DNA from: Homarus americanus
Lineage: Eukaryota; Arthropoda; Malacostraca; Decapoda; Nephropidae
Reading direction: 5' to 3'
Assembly: GCF_018991925.1 (NCBI RefSeq)
Contig: NW_024737042.1
Coordinates: 16,461,102 to 16,525,101, forward strand
Length of the DNA stretch: 64,000 bases
The notes beneath the pieces were generated by a model. It saw only the letters and a list, made by a program, of their open reading frames with translations, searched no databases and was not told the DNA's origin. The translations under genes were made by a program, and so were the position numbers. Below, in pieces: positions 33,917 to 46,902 of this stretch (position 1 is the stretch's first letter; each line of letters starts with the position of its first letter).

Positions 33917-34231
33917 CGCCTCCCACGGTCCCTCTCTCCCACATGGGAGGGACTCCCACGGTCCCTCTCTCCCACATGGGAGGGACTCCCACGGTCCCTC
34001 TCTCCCACATGGGAGGGACTCCCACGGTCCCTCTTTCTCATATGGGAGGGACTCCCACGGTCCCTCTTTCTCATATGGGAGGAACTCCCACAGTCCCTCT
34101 CTCCCACATGGGAGGAACTCCCACGGTCCCTCTCTCCCACATGGGAGGAACTCCCACGGTCCCTCTCTCCCACATGGGAGGAACTCCCACAGTCCCTCTC
34201 TCCCACATGGGAGGAACTCCCACGGTCCCTC
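33917..34231. repeat. 33-bp minisatellite with an internal hairpin
   Basis: About 9.5 copies of a 33-bp unit containing 'ctcccacatgggag', whose CTCCCA/TGGGAG arms are palindromic, then 'actcccacggtccctct'. Some units have 'ctcatatggga'. As 33 is divisible by three, one frame stays open as an 11-residue peptide repeat (MGGTPTVPLSH). There is no evidence that it is a gene. Confidence 0.93.
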
Positions 34232-34267
34232 TCACGGTCTTTAAAAATATCTCATTCAGAGTTAAGA

Positions 34268-34310
34268 TAAGGCTAGGCTAGGCTAGGCTAGGCTAGGCTA
34301 GGCTAGGCTG
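34268..34310. repeat. (GGCTA)n pentamer repeat
   Basis: About eight GGCTA/AGGCT units, a possible variant of the TTAGG-like pentamers elsewhere in the window. Confidence 0.85.
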
Positions 34311-34329
34311 AGTTAGTTAAGGTTAGGAT

Positions 34330-35427
34330 GTAGGCTGTCACTGTTATCCTGTGAGGGAATGACAATGTTTTGTTGGTGAGGGTGGGAATGATGTGGGAAT
34401 GACGTGACAGTGTTCTGTTGTGAGAGTAACAGTGGCCTGGTATGGGAGTTAACCGTTACCGTTTCTGTTGGCTGGGTAACAACGGTATGGTTGGTTATTC
34501 AGTAACGGGTTGTTGGTAAGCGAGTGACAGCTTTGTGTTAATGAGAGAGAGAGAGAGAGAGATGCTGACAGGTAACAGACGGACAGACAGAACACCTGGA
34601 CATGCTGGCCAGTACCTACATACGAATGATTAATAAAAGTCATGAATGAAATTGGACGCCTTTAAGTGCGCGTGTGTGTGTGGGGGGTCGCGACCTGACC
34701 TTCACCTGGGGGTCGGCTTACACCGGTGGCCGTCCAAGGAACCAGTTTGTTGACATGTGATGACTGGAGGCTTGATGGAGGCCGCGGTGTTTCATTTCCT
34801 CTTGTGTTTTATTCTAATGTCCTGAGGCAGCGGCAACACAGGTATAGGTTACACGTTACAAGTACGGAAACAATGCAGGTATAGATATAGGTACGCGGAC
34901 AGGTACAGCAGCAGCAAAACGAGTACAGATAAACGTTACCGGTACAGAAACGTTACAAACATAGGTATAACACCGGCACAGGTACAAAACACAAGGACAA
35001 TTAAGTAAAGCAATATCACAGGTATAGATGCAAAGTACAGGTACAACAATCATCTACAGGATACAATTACAGGTAGTACAAGTATACAGTCGAAGGGACA
35101 GATCACAACACACGCACGAGAATCAACACTGTATTTCGTCAACAACATCACTGAGAGGGTCAAGTGTGTGTGTGTGTGTGTTGTGGTTTAGTGTCAGATA
35201 TGTACACGTGACTCACTATGAGGTTGTGTTTGGCAGGTGTCTTGTTAACATGGACTGCCTGTCTGCCCGACGGCTTTCTCTCCTGCTTGCCCGTCAATGT
35301 GCCCGTCGGCCTCCTTTTAGAGTGAGTGTCAGTCAGTCTTTCATTCATGAAGTCAACCAGTTAGTCTTAACCAGTCACCCAAGCGAACCAGTCAGTCTTC
35401 CAGTGCGTCTGCCATTCTTTTAACCAT
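34330..35427. other. Intergenic DNA, nothing recognised
   Basis: Contains a short (GA)n at 34541-34561 and a loose 'acaggtat/acaggtac' repeat between 34830 and 35090. No gene seen. Confidence 0.4.
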
Positions 35428-36166
35428 TGTCGGTCTATTATTCAGCCAGTCAGTGTGTTAACCAGCCAGTCAGTGTGTTAACCAGCCAGTCAGTCTATTA
35501 ACCAGCCAGTCTGTGTGTTAACTAGCCAGTCAGTCTATTAACCAGCCAGTCAGTCTATTAACCAGCCAGTCAGTGTGTTAACCAGCCAGCCAGTCAGTCT
35601 ATTAACCAGCCAGTCAGACTGTTAACCAGCCAGTCAGTGTGTTAACCAGCCAGCCAGTCAGTCTATTAACCAGCCAGTCAGACTGTTAACCAGCCAGTCA
35701 GACTGTTAACCAGCCAGTCAGTGTCAGTTAACCAGCCAGTCAGTCTATTAACCAGCCAGTCAGTGTGTTAACCAGCCAGCCAGTCAGTCTATTAACCAGC
35801 CAGTCAGACTGTTAACCAGCCAGTCAGTGTGTTAACCAGCCAGCCAGTCAGTCTATTAACCAGCCAGTCAGACTGTTAACCAGCCAGTCAGTGTGTTAAC
35901 CAGCCAGCCAGTCAGTCTATTAACCAGCCAGTCAGACTGTTAACCAGCCAGTCAGTGTGTTAACCAGCCAGCCAGTCAGTCTATTAACCAGCCAGTCAGA
36001 CTGTTAACCAGCCAGTCAGTGTGTTAACCAGCCAGCCAGTCAGTCTATTAACCAGCCAGTCAGACTGTTAACCAGCCAGTCAGTGTGTTAACCAGCCAGC
36101 CAGTCAGTCATTAACCAGCCAGTCAGACTGTTAACCAGCCAGTCAGACTGTTAACCAGCCAGTCAG
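35428..36166. repeat. 20-bp minisatellite (AACCAGCCAGTCAGTSTRTT)
   Basis: About 35 copies of a 20-bp unit, with a higher-order 64-bp period (20+24+20, the 24-bp form carrying an extra 'cagc') from about 35577 on. Confidence 0.95.
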
Positions 36167-36244
36167 TGTTGCTTCTCTCCCCTGGTTTGTTTATGTTCTT
36201 TGCTCGGGGCCAGACCACTGCAGCTGCTGCTACACTCTTGGCCT

Positions 36245-36440
36245 TGGCTGGTGATTGTGGCAGTGGTGGTGGTAGTGGTAGGTGTAGTAATGGTGGTAGG
36301 TGGTGTAGTGGTGGTGGTGTTGGGTGTAGTGGTGGTGGTAGGTGTAGTGGTGGTGGTAGGTGTAGTAATGGTGGTAGGTGTAGTAGTGGTGGTAGTAGGT
36401 GTAGTCGTGGTAGTTATTACAGGTGTTGCAATCCCTCCCT
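36245..36440. repeat. GGT/GTAGTG-rich low-complexity tract
   Basis: Imperfect 'ggtggtgtagtggt' repeats. Both strands stay open for some 100 codons from composition alone. Confidence 0.85.
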
Positions 36441-36525
36441 CGGGTATTAATAAACTCTCGACTGATGCAATAATAATAATGTCATTGTCGGCGCTGCTGG
36501 CCACCACTTGTTGTTATTCTTCCCA

Positions 36526-36552
36526 GAGGTTAGGTTAGGTTAGGTTAGGAGG
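36526..36552. repeat. (TTAGG)n short array
   Basis: Five TTAGG units, the arthropod telomere sequence, at an interstitial site. Similar decayed runs lie at 36838-36905. Confidence 0.85.
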
Positions 36553-36574
36553 AATGTTGGTATATGGTTAGGTA

Positions 36575-36829
36575 CAGTCTCGTTCAAGATTCTTCGAATA
36601 CTGCTGGAGACAGCTGGCAACTCGAGGCCGTTTGTTTACTATAGTACGTAGTATAATATAATACGAAACAACAAAGTCCAACCATTAAATTAAGCAAAGG
36701 GGAACCAAGTAACCAATCATCGATCACTTTTACATTTACTCATAATTTTTACTACGTACTATAGTAAACAAACGGGTTGGAGTTGCCAGCTGTCTCCAGT
36801 AGTGTTCGAAGAATCTTGAACGTAGACTA
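36575..36829. mobile_element. MITE with about 80-bp inverted arms between TTAGG-like tracts
   Basis: Left arm 'gttcaagattcttcgaatac' continuing through 'ggagacagctggcaactc' and 'gtttgtttactatagtacg'. The right arm is the inverted copy with few changes. Core about 90 bp without a frame. A TA flank is plausible on the left (36573-36574). TTAGG-like runs sit on both sides. Confidence 0.8.
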
Positions 36830-36905
36830 TACGTTGTATTAGGTTTATTTAGGTTAAGTTATGTCAAGTCAGGTTAGGTTAAGTTAGGTGTGGTTAGGTT
36901 GAAAG

Positions 36906-37223
36906 GACGATGTATATTTTATCTGTTAACATTATCAGTTTAAGGAGTGTTGGTAGGTTAACATTTTTTTTAAATATAAAATTCGGTGGATTTTTTACAA
37001 TGATTTTTTAATTTTTTCTTTTAAAATTAAAAGTGTTATGTATTTTTTTTACTTTGGTATAAATAAAAGTACAGTAAATCCAGAATTATTTTTTCCAGTT
37101 TAAAAATACCAAATTTAACCTAAACTTTCATGGTGTTATTGTTTGAACATTCCAATGCATAGTCATATATAATTGTTTTATTCTGTCATTGAGTGAAGAA
37201 CAAGAATACATTTACTTTGTACA
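36906..37223. other. AT-rich intergenic DNA, nothing recognised
   Basis: Very AT-rich (36960-37120). No feature found. Confidence 0.4.
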
Positions 37224-37231
37224 CGTGTGTC

Positions 37232-37283
<52 letters not shown>

Positions 37284-37327
37284 TGTGTGTGTGTCTGTCT
37301 GTCTGTCTGTCTGTCTGTGTGTGTGTA
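37224..37327. repeat. (TG)n with (TCTG)n microsatellite
   Basis: TG units interrupted by five TCTG units. It abuts the 3' end of the minus-strand LINE that follows and may have grown from its tail. Confidence 0.9.
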
Positions 37328-37339
37328 ACAATGGTTTAT

Positions 37340-38120
37340 TGAAAGAGCACGGCAGCCAGAAGGCTAAAAATATACAGTACCATAATTGGGGAATGGTTCA
37401 CTTGATTGACAAATAATATACAAGTAACATAAGTGATACAAATATCATATATAATAACTAGGTGGGGAGAAGGTCATACTACATGTCATTTCAACATAGT
37501 GACAGTGCAAAAAGGTAAGATTGACTGGGAGTGAACACACTGGTTGATTACGAGTTGTTGATAATTTTTACAATGGTTGGGACTGGGCTGTTCTTATAGA
37601 GATCAGTACGTGCTAGTACGGGCTGGACGCGGTTGTGGTGTCGAACAGCAATTCGCGGACGAGGGATCTCGGGTGGAAGTAGGAGCCGGTGTCGAGGTTG
37701 GTGCAGAAGCTTCTCACCAAATTTGCAAATGAGGTCGTGGTGATGGTCAGAGAGAGCCAGTGTGTTGAGCGCTTCTTGATATGTGGAGTAGGAAGAGGAG
37801 AATAACCTTGCTGCCTTCTGCACTTTTTTTTAGGTATTTACGTTGTGTGGCATTTAGGGAGGAAGACCAGGCAGGGGAGGCATAGGTGAGCTTGGGAAGT
37901 ATGAATGTTGAGTAAACACTGAGGAGCTCGGGCGCAGGAACTCGTGGGACCAGTCTGCGGAGGAGGTGGAGACGAAAACTGGAGGATTTGACAGTTGTAC
38001 TGACGTGTGTTTTGCAATTTAGTGTATCTATAGTGACGCAGAGGAGCTTGGTGGAGTCCACAACCTGGGGTGTGTTGGGGCCCAAAGTAATGGAGGTAGG
38101 CGGGACAAGGTCGGATGAGA
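37340..38120 (-). pseudogene. LINE RT C-terminal fragment, 5'-truncated
   Basis: Minus-strand frames give 'LLCVTIDTLNCKTHVSTTVK', 'FRLHLLRRLVPRVPAPELLS', 'VYSTFILPKLTYASPAWSSS' and 'LNATQRKYLKK'. After a frameshift near 37815 come 'SSYSTYQEALNTLALSDHHH' and 'RPRIAVRHHNRVQPVLARTD' to 'IVKIINNS'. This is the tail of a non-LTR retrotransposon polyprotein, followed by its 3' UTR down to the TG tract. The palm domain is absent. It is dead, with one frameshift. Confidence 0.8.
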
Positions 38121-38176
38121 GGTGTGTGCGTGTAATATTTGTGAAATATCACTGGTGTACAAGCTTGTATTTTCAC

Positions 38177-38213
<37 letters not shown>
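38177..38213. repeat. (GA)n microsatellite
   Basis: About 18 GA units, followed by pyrimidine-rich DNA at 38330-38495 (ccct/cctt low complexity). Confidence 0.93.
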
Positions 38214-38217
<4 letters not shown>

Positions 38218-38639
38218 TTCCTCCCCCCCTCATATGTTTGACTTACTTAAGGGACGTGCAGGAGGGAGTGGGGGAGGGAAGGATGGGGAGGGCGCAAGCA
38301 TTAGGCAGAAATAGCTCCGTCGCCACGCACCAACACCCCTCCTCCCTCTCTCCCTACATATTTCTCTCCCTCATTACCTCCGTCCCTCCCTCTCTTATTG
38401 CCTCCCCCCCTTTTCTCTCCTTGCCTCCTTCCCTCTCTCCCTCCTTGCCTCCTCCTTTCCTTCCCCCTTTCCCTCCCTCCCCTCCTTCCCTCCAGTGATC
38501 ACACACACACACACACAGGGTGGTAGACGCCCAGAATACACTCCCTCCACCCTGGTAGCAGCTACACCGCTTCACGCAACAACCAACACAGATAACAGAG
38601 ACAGACACAGTCATTGAGAGACACGACCAAGATTAATGT

Positions 38640-38790
38640 AGATGAGAAAGACAGCGAGATACAGATGAGAGATGTAGAGAGATGCAGATGAGAGATGTAG
38701 AGAGACACAGATGAGAGATGTAGAGAGATACAGATGAGAGTCCAAGAGAGACTGACTGGTGACGGTGAGAGAGACTGACTGGTGACGGTG
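38640..38790. repeat. Short tandem repeat 'gagatacagatgagagatgta'
   Basis: Four to five imperfect copies of a roughly 25-bp unit, then a duplicated 'gagagactgactggtgacggt'. Confidence 0.7.
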
Positions 38791-38835
38791 AATGGCGCTT
38801 CTTATCTCCTGCTTGCTTCACTGGCGAGACGATGG

Positions 38836-41112
38836 ATCATTCTTGTTGGTCGTTGTCTCACTGGTGATGTAACCTAGCGTGTCTCGTCTCACTGGTGATG
38901 TAACCTAGCGTGTCTCGTCTCACTGGTGATGTAACCTAGCGTGTCTCGTCTCACTGGTGATGTAACCTCGCGTGTCCTGTCTCGCTGGTGATGAAACCTC
39001 GCGTGTCCTGTCTCGCTGGTGATGAAACCTAGTGTGTCTTGTCTTACTGGTGATGCAACCTAGCGTGTCTTATCTCACTGGTGATGAAACCTCGCGTGTC
39101 TTGTCTCACTGGTGATGAAACCTAGTGTGTCTTGTCTTACTGGTGATGCAACCTAGCGTGTCTCGTCTCACTGGTGATGAAACCTCGCGTGTCTCGTCTC
39201 ACTGGTGATGAAACCTAGCGGCTGTCTACTGGTGATGCAACCTAGCGTGTCTTGTCTCACTGGTGATGCAACTTAACGTGTCGTATGGTGATGCAACCTA
39301 GCGTGTTTTGTCTCACTGGTGATGAACCTCGCGTGTCCTGTCTCGCTGGTGATGCAACCTAGTGTGTCTTGTCTTACTGGTGATGTAACCTAGTGTGTCT
39401 TGTCTTACTGGTGATGCAACCTAGTGTCTCTTGTCTTACTGGTGTTGTAACCTGTAGTGTCTTGTCTCACTGGTGATGCAACCTAGCGTGTCTTGTCTCA
39501 CTGGTGATGCAACTTAACGTGTCGTAATGGTGATGCAACCTAGCGTGTTTTGTCTCACTGGTGATGAAACCTCGCGTGTCCTGTCTCGCTGGTGATGCAA
39601 CCTAGTGTGTCTTGTCTCACTGGTGATGTAACCTAGTGTGTCTTGTCTACTGGTGATGCAACCTAGTGTGTCTTGTCTCACTGGTGTTGTAACCTAGTGT
39701 GTCTTGTCTCACTGGTGATGCAACCTAGTGGTTGTTCACTGGTGATGCAACCTAGTGTGTCTTGTCTCACTGGTGATGCAACCTAGTGTGTCTTGTCTCA
39801 CTGGTGATGCAACCCTAGTGTGTCTTGTCTTACTGGTGATGCAACCTAGCGTGTTTTGTCTCACTGGTGATGCAACTTAGTGTGTCTTGTCTCACTGGTG
39901 ATGCAACCTAGTGTGTCTTGTCTTACTGGTGATGCAACCTAGTGTGTCTTGTCTTACTGGTGATGCAACCCAGGTGTCTTGTCTCACTGGTGATGCAACC
40001 TAGTGTGTCTTGTCTTACTGGTGATGCAACCTAGTGTGTCTTGTCTCACTGGTGATGCAACCTAGTGTGTCTTGTCTTACTGGTGATGCAACCTAGTGGT
40101 TTGTCTTACTGGTGATGCAACCTAGCGTGTTTTGTCTCACTGGTGATGCAACCCTAGCGTGTCTTGTCTTACAGGTGATGCAACCTAGCGTGTCTTGTCT
40201 TACAGGTGATGCAACCTAGTGTGTCTTGTCTCACTGGTGATGCAACCTAGCGTGTTTTGTCTTACTGGTGATGCAACCTAGCGTGTCTTGTCTTACGGTG
40301 ATGCAACCTAGTGTGTCTTGTCTTACAGGTGATGCAACCTAGTGTCTTGTCTCACTGGTGATGCAACCTTGTGTGTCTTGTCTCACTGGTGATGCAACCT
40401 AGTGTGTCTTGTCTTACTGGTGATGCAACCTAGTGTGTCTTGTCTCACTGGTGATGCAACCTAGCGTGTTTTGTCTTACTGGTGATGCAACCTGTTGTCT
40501 TGGTGATGCAACCTAGCGTGTTTTGTCTTACAGGTGATGCAACCTAGCGTGTCTTACTGGTGATGCAACCTAGTGTGTCTTGTCTTACTGGTGATGCAAC
40601 CTAGCGTGTTTGTCTTACTGGTGATGAAACTAGTGTGTCTTGTCTTACTGGTGATGCAACCTAGCGTGTTTTGTCTTACAGGTGATGCAACCTAGCGTGT
40701 CTGTCTTACAGGTGATGCAACCTAGTGTGTCTTGTCTTACAGGTGATGCAACCTAGTGTGTCTTTGTCTCACTGGTGATGCCTGTTTTGTCTTACTGGTG
40801 ATGCAACCTAGCGTGTCTTGTCTTACAGGTGATGCAACCTAGTGTCTTGTCTTACTGGTGATGCAACCTAGTGTGTCTTGTCTTACTGGTGATGCAACCT
40901 AGCGTGTTTTTCTTACTGGTGATGCAACCTAGTGTGTCTTGTCTTACTGGTGATGCAACCAGCGTGTTTTGTCTTAAGGTGATGCAACCTAGCTTTTTGT
41001 CTTCGGAACCTAGTGTGTCTTGTCTCACTGGTGCTGCAACCTAGTGTGTCTTGTCTCACTGGTGATGCAACCTAGTGTGTCTTGTCTCACTGGTGATGCA
41101 ACCTAGCGTGTA
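38836..41112. repeat. 31-bp minisatellite, about 2.3 kb
   Basis: Roughly 70-75 copies of 'cttgtctcactggtgatgca' + 'acctagtgtgt'. Variants (cgcgtgt, ttactgg, ttacaggtg) are ordered in blocks: 'gatgtaac' and 'gatgaaac' forms at the left, 'gatgcaac' forms further right, indicating local homogenisation. Several units are shortened by 4-12 bp. No open frame persists. Confidence 0.95.
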
Positions 41113-41600
41113 TTATTTCAGTGCGTTTTTGCTTCACTGGTGATTGACGTAGTTGAACACGTCTTGAATGCTTGGGTGTTTACTTCTCTGACGTCACTTC
41201 CAGAGGTGATTGTTTCATTCACGACGCTTTTGGAGGTATCTTGTCTTGCTTCACTGGTGACGCAGGTGACGAGTGTGTATGCGGTGCTTGTGTAATGCTT
41301 GCGTAGTGCTTGCTTCATTTATGAGTCGTTCCAGTAGTTGGACTTACGGTTGATTCATTGGCGGTGAATCCGTCTCTCTCCTTTTTTGTAGCTCCGGGCG
41401 TTTTTGCTTCACTTGTGACGTAATTTGTGACTTACGCATATTGCTGACTTTGCATTTTACAAAAATTTCACAATTTTTGCATCACGACTGAGGCAATTAT
41501 CTGATATTTGCTTCCATGGCGACGTAAGTTGCTTCCAGAATGTTGCATTCTGTCATACTGTAGAGCAACACAGCAGTCATTGTCTTCCCTCAAGAGTGAC
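41113..41600. other. Flank between minisatellites, nothing recognised
   Basis: Decayed echoes of 'cttcactggtgacg' continue to about 41420. No gene. Confidence 0.4.
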
Positions 41601-41624
41601 ACATCTGACCGGTGCTGGTTCTCC

Positions 41625-42712
41625 CCTGCGTGCTGGCCCTCCCCTGCGTGCTGGCCCTCCCCTGCGTGCTGGCCCTCCCCTGCGTGCTGGCCCTCCCCTG
41701 CGTGCTGGCCTCCCCTGCCTGGCCCTCCCTGCGTGCTGGCCTCCCCTGCGTGCTGGCCCTCCTCCCCTGCGTGCTGGCCCTCCCCCTTGCTGGCCCTCCC
41801 CGTGCTGGCCCTTCCTTGCGTGCTGGCCTCCCCTCCCTGCTTGCTGGCCCTCCCCTTGCTGTGCGTGCTGGCCTTCCTTGCGTGCTGGTCCTCCTCCCCT
41901 GCTTGCTGGCCCTCCCCGCTTGCTGGCCCTCCCCTGCGTGCTGGCCCTTCCTTGCGTGCTGGTCCTCCTCCCCTGCTTGCTGGCCCTCCCCTGCGTGCTG
42001 GCCCTTCCTTGCGTGCTGGTCCTCCTCCCCTGCGTGCTGGCCTCCCCTGCTTGGCCCTCCCCTGCGTGCTGGCCCTCCTTCGCTTGCTGGCCCTCCCCGC
42101 GTGCTGGCCCTCCCCTGCGCGGCGCTGCTGGCCCTTCCTTGCGTGCTGGTCCTCCTCCCCTGCTTGCTGGCCCTCCTGCGTGCTGGCCCTTCCTTGCGTG
42201 CTGGTCCTCCTCCCCTGCTTGCCCTCCTGCTTGCTGGCCCTCCCCTGCGTGCTGGCCCTCCTTCGCTTGCTGGCCCTCCCCCGTGCTGGCTGCTGGCCCT
42301 CCCCGCGTGCTGGCCCTCCCCTGCTTGCTGGCCCTCCCCTGCGTGCTGGCCCTCCCCGCGTGCTGGCCCTCCCCTGCTTGCTGGCCCTCCCTGCTGCTGT
42401 CCCCTGCGTGCTGGCCCTCCTTCGCTTCCTGCGCGTGCTGGCCCTCCTTGCTGGCCCTCCCCTGCGTGCTGGCCCTCCTTCGCTTGCTGGCCCTCCCCCC
42501 TGCGCGTGCTGGCCCTCCTTCGCTTGCTGGCCCTCCCCGCGTGCTGGCCCTCCCCTGCTTGCTGGCCCTCCCCGCGTGCTGGCCCTCCCCTGCTTGCTGG
42601 CCCTCCCCTGCTTGCTGGCCCTCCCCTGCGTGCTGGCCCTCCTGGCCCTCCCCCTGCTGGCCCTCCCCCCTTGCTGGCCCCTCCCCGCGTGCTGGCCCTC
42701 CCCTGCTTGTTG
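41625..42712. repeat. 18-bp GC-rich minisatellite (CTGGCCCTCCCCTGCGTG)
   Basis: About 60 copies of an 18-bp unit with small deletions. Since 18 is six codons and the unit has no stop triplet in most frames, frames of 370-450 codons stay open on both strands (AGPPLR/GEGQHA-type hexapeptides). The frame changes with each small deletion without creating stops. I regard these as composition artefacts. Confidence 0.95.
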
Positions 42713-42779
42713 TACTGAAGGTGTGGGTGGAAGGGGGGCAGCTTTGTGAAGATGTAATTCAAAGCTGTCAGTTAACCCC

Positions 42780-42835
42780 TCCCTGCCACACACACAGAGA
42801 GAGAGAGAGAGAAAAAGAGAGTGAAACAAGAAACA
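42780..42835. repeat. Short (CA)n/(GA)n tract
   Basis: 'cacacacagagagagag' run, followed by A-rich sequence. Confidence 0.7.
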
Positions 42836-42923
42836 ATAAAATAACAGGCAGGTGAATCATGGGACCCACACATGAAACGTAAAAGTTGGAGACGTTTATT
42901 GTATGTGGACGTATATATGTTGG

Positions 42924-44310
<1,387 letters not shown>

Positions 44311-44317
44311 AATTATG

Positions 44318-44424
44318 ACACAACGGACGAAGGATTTTGGGCAACCTTACTGAGACAACGGGAGTCCCAGCGTTCACGTGACATTCATCGATCACCCCAA
44401 GTACAGATAGTATTTTGGGTGACT
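44318..44424. mobile_element. Partial mariner-like MITE, relative of 10752-10919
   Basis: 'gcaaccttactgagacaac' and the end 'gatagtattttgggtgactg' parallel the interior and right end of the 168-bp MITE at 10752. The left end is missing or diverged. Confidence 0.5.
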
Positions 44425-44786
44425 GATACACACCACAAAAAGATCACCCCTTCGCTCGTGTTTGAAACTGTACTGGACCCAAAATGAAACCTTTACAGAG
44501 CCTTCTATGGACAGACAGACAGACAAGCACTTCAGGGTCTCGTTCCAACAATACTCTTTAAGAGGTGTACACAAATTTTCGTTTGTGACTGGTCACATTA
44601 TAAAAAGAGTTGAGATTTGTTCACCATTTTATAATGCCGTAAAACAGTATGAACTACCAAAGATGATTTTTTTTAAAGAATGTAAAAATATAATGTACTC
44701 GTTAAACCGGTTGTTAGAGCAACTGAGGTTATTTAGCTGTTGTATGTAATTGATCGTGGGGAAGTAACTTAGTTTGTTTTGCTGTT

Positions 44787-44985
44787 GTGTGATTGGATCT
44801 TGAGCCAGTGACGTCAATTTTAACTTGTGTGATTGGTCTTGAACCATTGACGTCATTTGTAGCTGTTGTGTGATTGGATCTTGAGCCAGTGACGTCAATT
44901 TTAACTTGTGTGATTGGTCTTGAACCATTGACGTCATTTGTAGCTGTTGTGTGATTGGATCTTGAGCCAGTGACGTCAATTTCGA
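44787..44985. repeat. 81-bp tandem repeat with CRE and inverted CCAAT motifs
   Basis: About 2.5 copies of an 81-bp unit made of two diverged halves. Each half has GATTGG (inverted CCAAT) and the palindrome TGACGTCA; the latter is at 44809, 44848, 44890, 44929 and 44971. The phase of both motifs is conserved. 81 bp equals 27 codons, so one minus-strand frame stays open. Confidence 0.9.
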
Positions 44986-44999
44986 CTTCCTTGGTGTGT

Positions 45000-45512
<513 letters not shown>

Positions 45513-46041
45513 TCCCGGCACATGTGGCCGGAGTCGAGGGAGACATGGGCCGGGACAGGCAGACATGGGCCGGGACAGAGAGGCGGGGTCATCACTATAA
45601 TATATAGTGTTGGGTCGCCGGGTGTGGAGGAGGCTCTTGGTCTTTAAGTGAGACGTCCACACACTTGTACCTTGTTGAGGCCTGCTCCTCCTACTCTTCT
45701 TCCTCCTCCTCCCCCTCTTCCTTCTTTACCCGATCGCTGTTGCTGGTGATGGCGGTGGTGCTAACTAATGATTTTGTTGGAGTTAGCGAATGTGTCTGCA
45801 ACTAGTAGTAGTAGTCCGCTAGAACCCTGCCACTTACTGAAGAAGGTGCTGCTGCTGTCCATCTTGAGTCTTAGTGTGATGATAACGTGTGTGTGTGTGG
45901 GGGGTAATATAGGTCATTTGTCACACCTCGCACACGTAGGGACATTAGGAGGGGGGGGGGTTCTTTCTCTCTCACAGGTGACGTAACTTCGTGGGAACGC
46001 GCCTCCGAGACCTTTCCTGCTACGCCCTTTTTGTAGGTAGA

Positions 46042-46084
<43 letters not shown>

Positions 46085-46454
46085 TACGTGACGTCAGTAA
46101 TACCCTTGTAGTAAAGGTTATATTCACCAAGAAAGTGAGAGGAGACTGGCGCTTGATAGAGTAATGTGTTGGCTAGACGTGTGCGTGTCAGGGTGTACTC
46201 TCTCGTGTGTGTGTGTAACAACTCCATTTACAAACCTTAACTCGGTGTCATTGCCCACACGTGAATTTAAACCATCTTGTGGTGCATATTGTCTAATGGT
46301 AGACCCTGCTGCCATATGGCATCACAAAATTGTGACCAAGTCCCAGGTTGCTGATCTGACTTTATGCCTCATTTACACACAATTGCAGGGTCTCAATTGT
46401 TTCTCTTACTTTGACACCATAACATACATATATCGTTTGTCACTATTGATTATT
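45513..46454. other. Intergenic DNA with (CT)n at 46047-46078
   Basis: A duplicated 'gacatgggccgggaca' occurs near 45541 and 45562. A CT tract of about 16 units sits at 46047. No coding exon recognised. Confidence 0.4.
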
Positions 46455-46575
<121 letters not shown>

Positions 46576-46857
46576 TTTCGCCCCAGGCCCTGATGTGGGT
46601 CAATGGGTCATTGACCAGTGCCCGGGTGGGCTAATCCCGTGAATAAATAAATGAATAAATAAATGAATAAATAAATAAATTAATTAATTATCCCTCTCAT
46701 TACCCGAGGGTGGCACGTGGTATAGCACTGTCTTCTGGTCTACCCTTGTAAGCTGTCCAGTGTTCCCGAGACATTCTTTAACTTTGTATTACGACAAAAT
46801 AATTCGACCTGAAGAATTTCCACCCCAGTTTATTTTCACCTAAAGATTAACCACCCT

Positions 46858-46902
46858 AACGCTAACCCTACTTAACTTAACCGAACCTAACCTAACCAGG
46901 AC
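46858..46902. repeat. AACCT (TTAGG-complement) decayed array
   Basis: 'aacttaaccgaacctaacc' and similar steps. Orientation is opposite to most TTAGG runs in the window. Confidence 0.55.

Noticed and set aside
36526..36552. TTAGG run as a chromosome end
   Set aside because: Only about five units, inside unique sequence and next to a MITE. It is an interstitial telomere-type repeat.
38836..41112. Regular array considered as CRISPR-like
   Set aside because: Repeats are contiguous 31-bp units without unique spacers, and the genome is animal. It is a minisatellite. The 20-, 31- (53.8 kb) and 33-bp arrays are the same kind of thing.
41468..42855. Frames of 368-453 codons on both strands (GEGQHA / AGPPLR repeats)
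   Set aside because: An 18-bp stop-free minisatellite opens several frames at once. No start context, domain or splice structure supports any of them.
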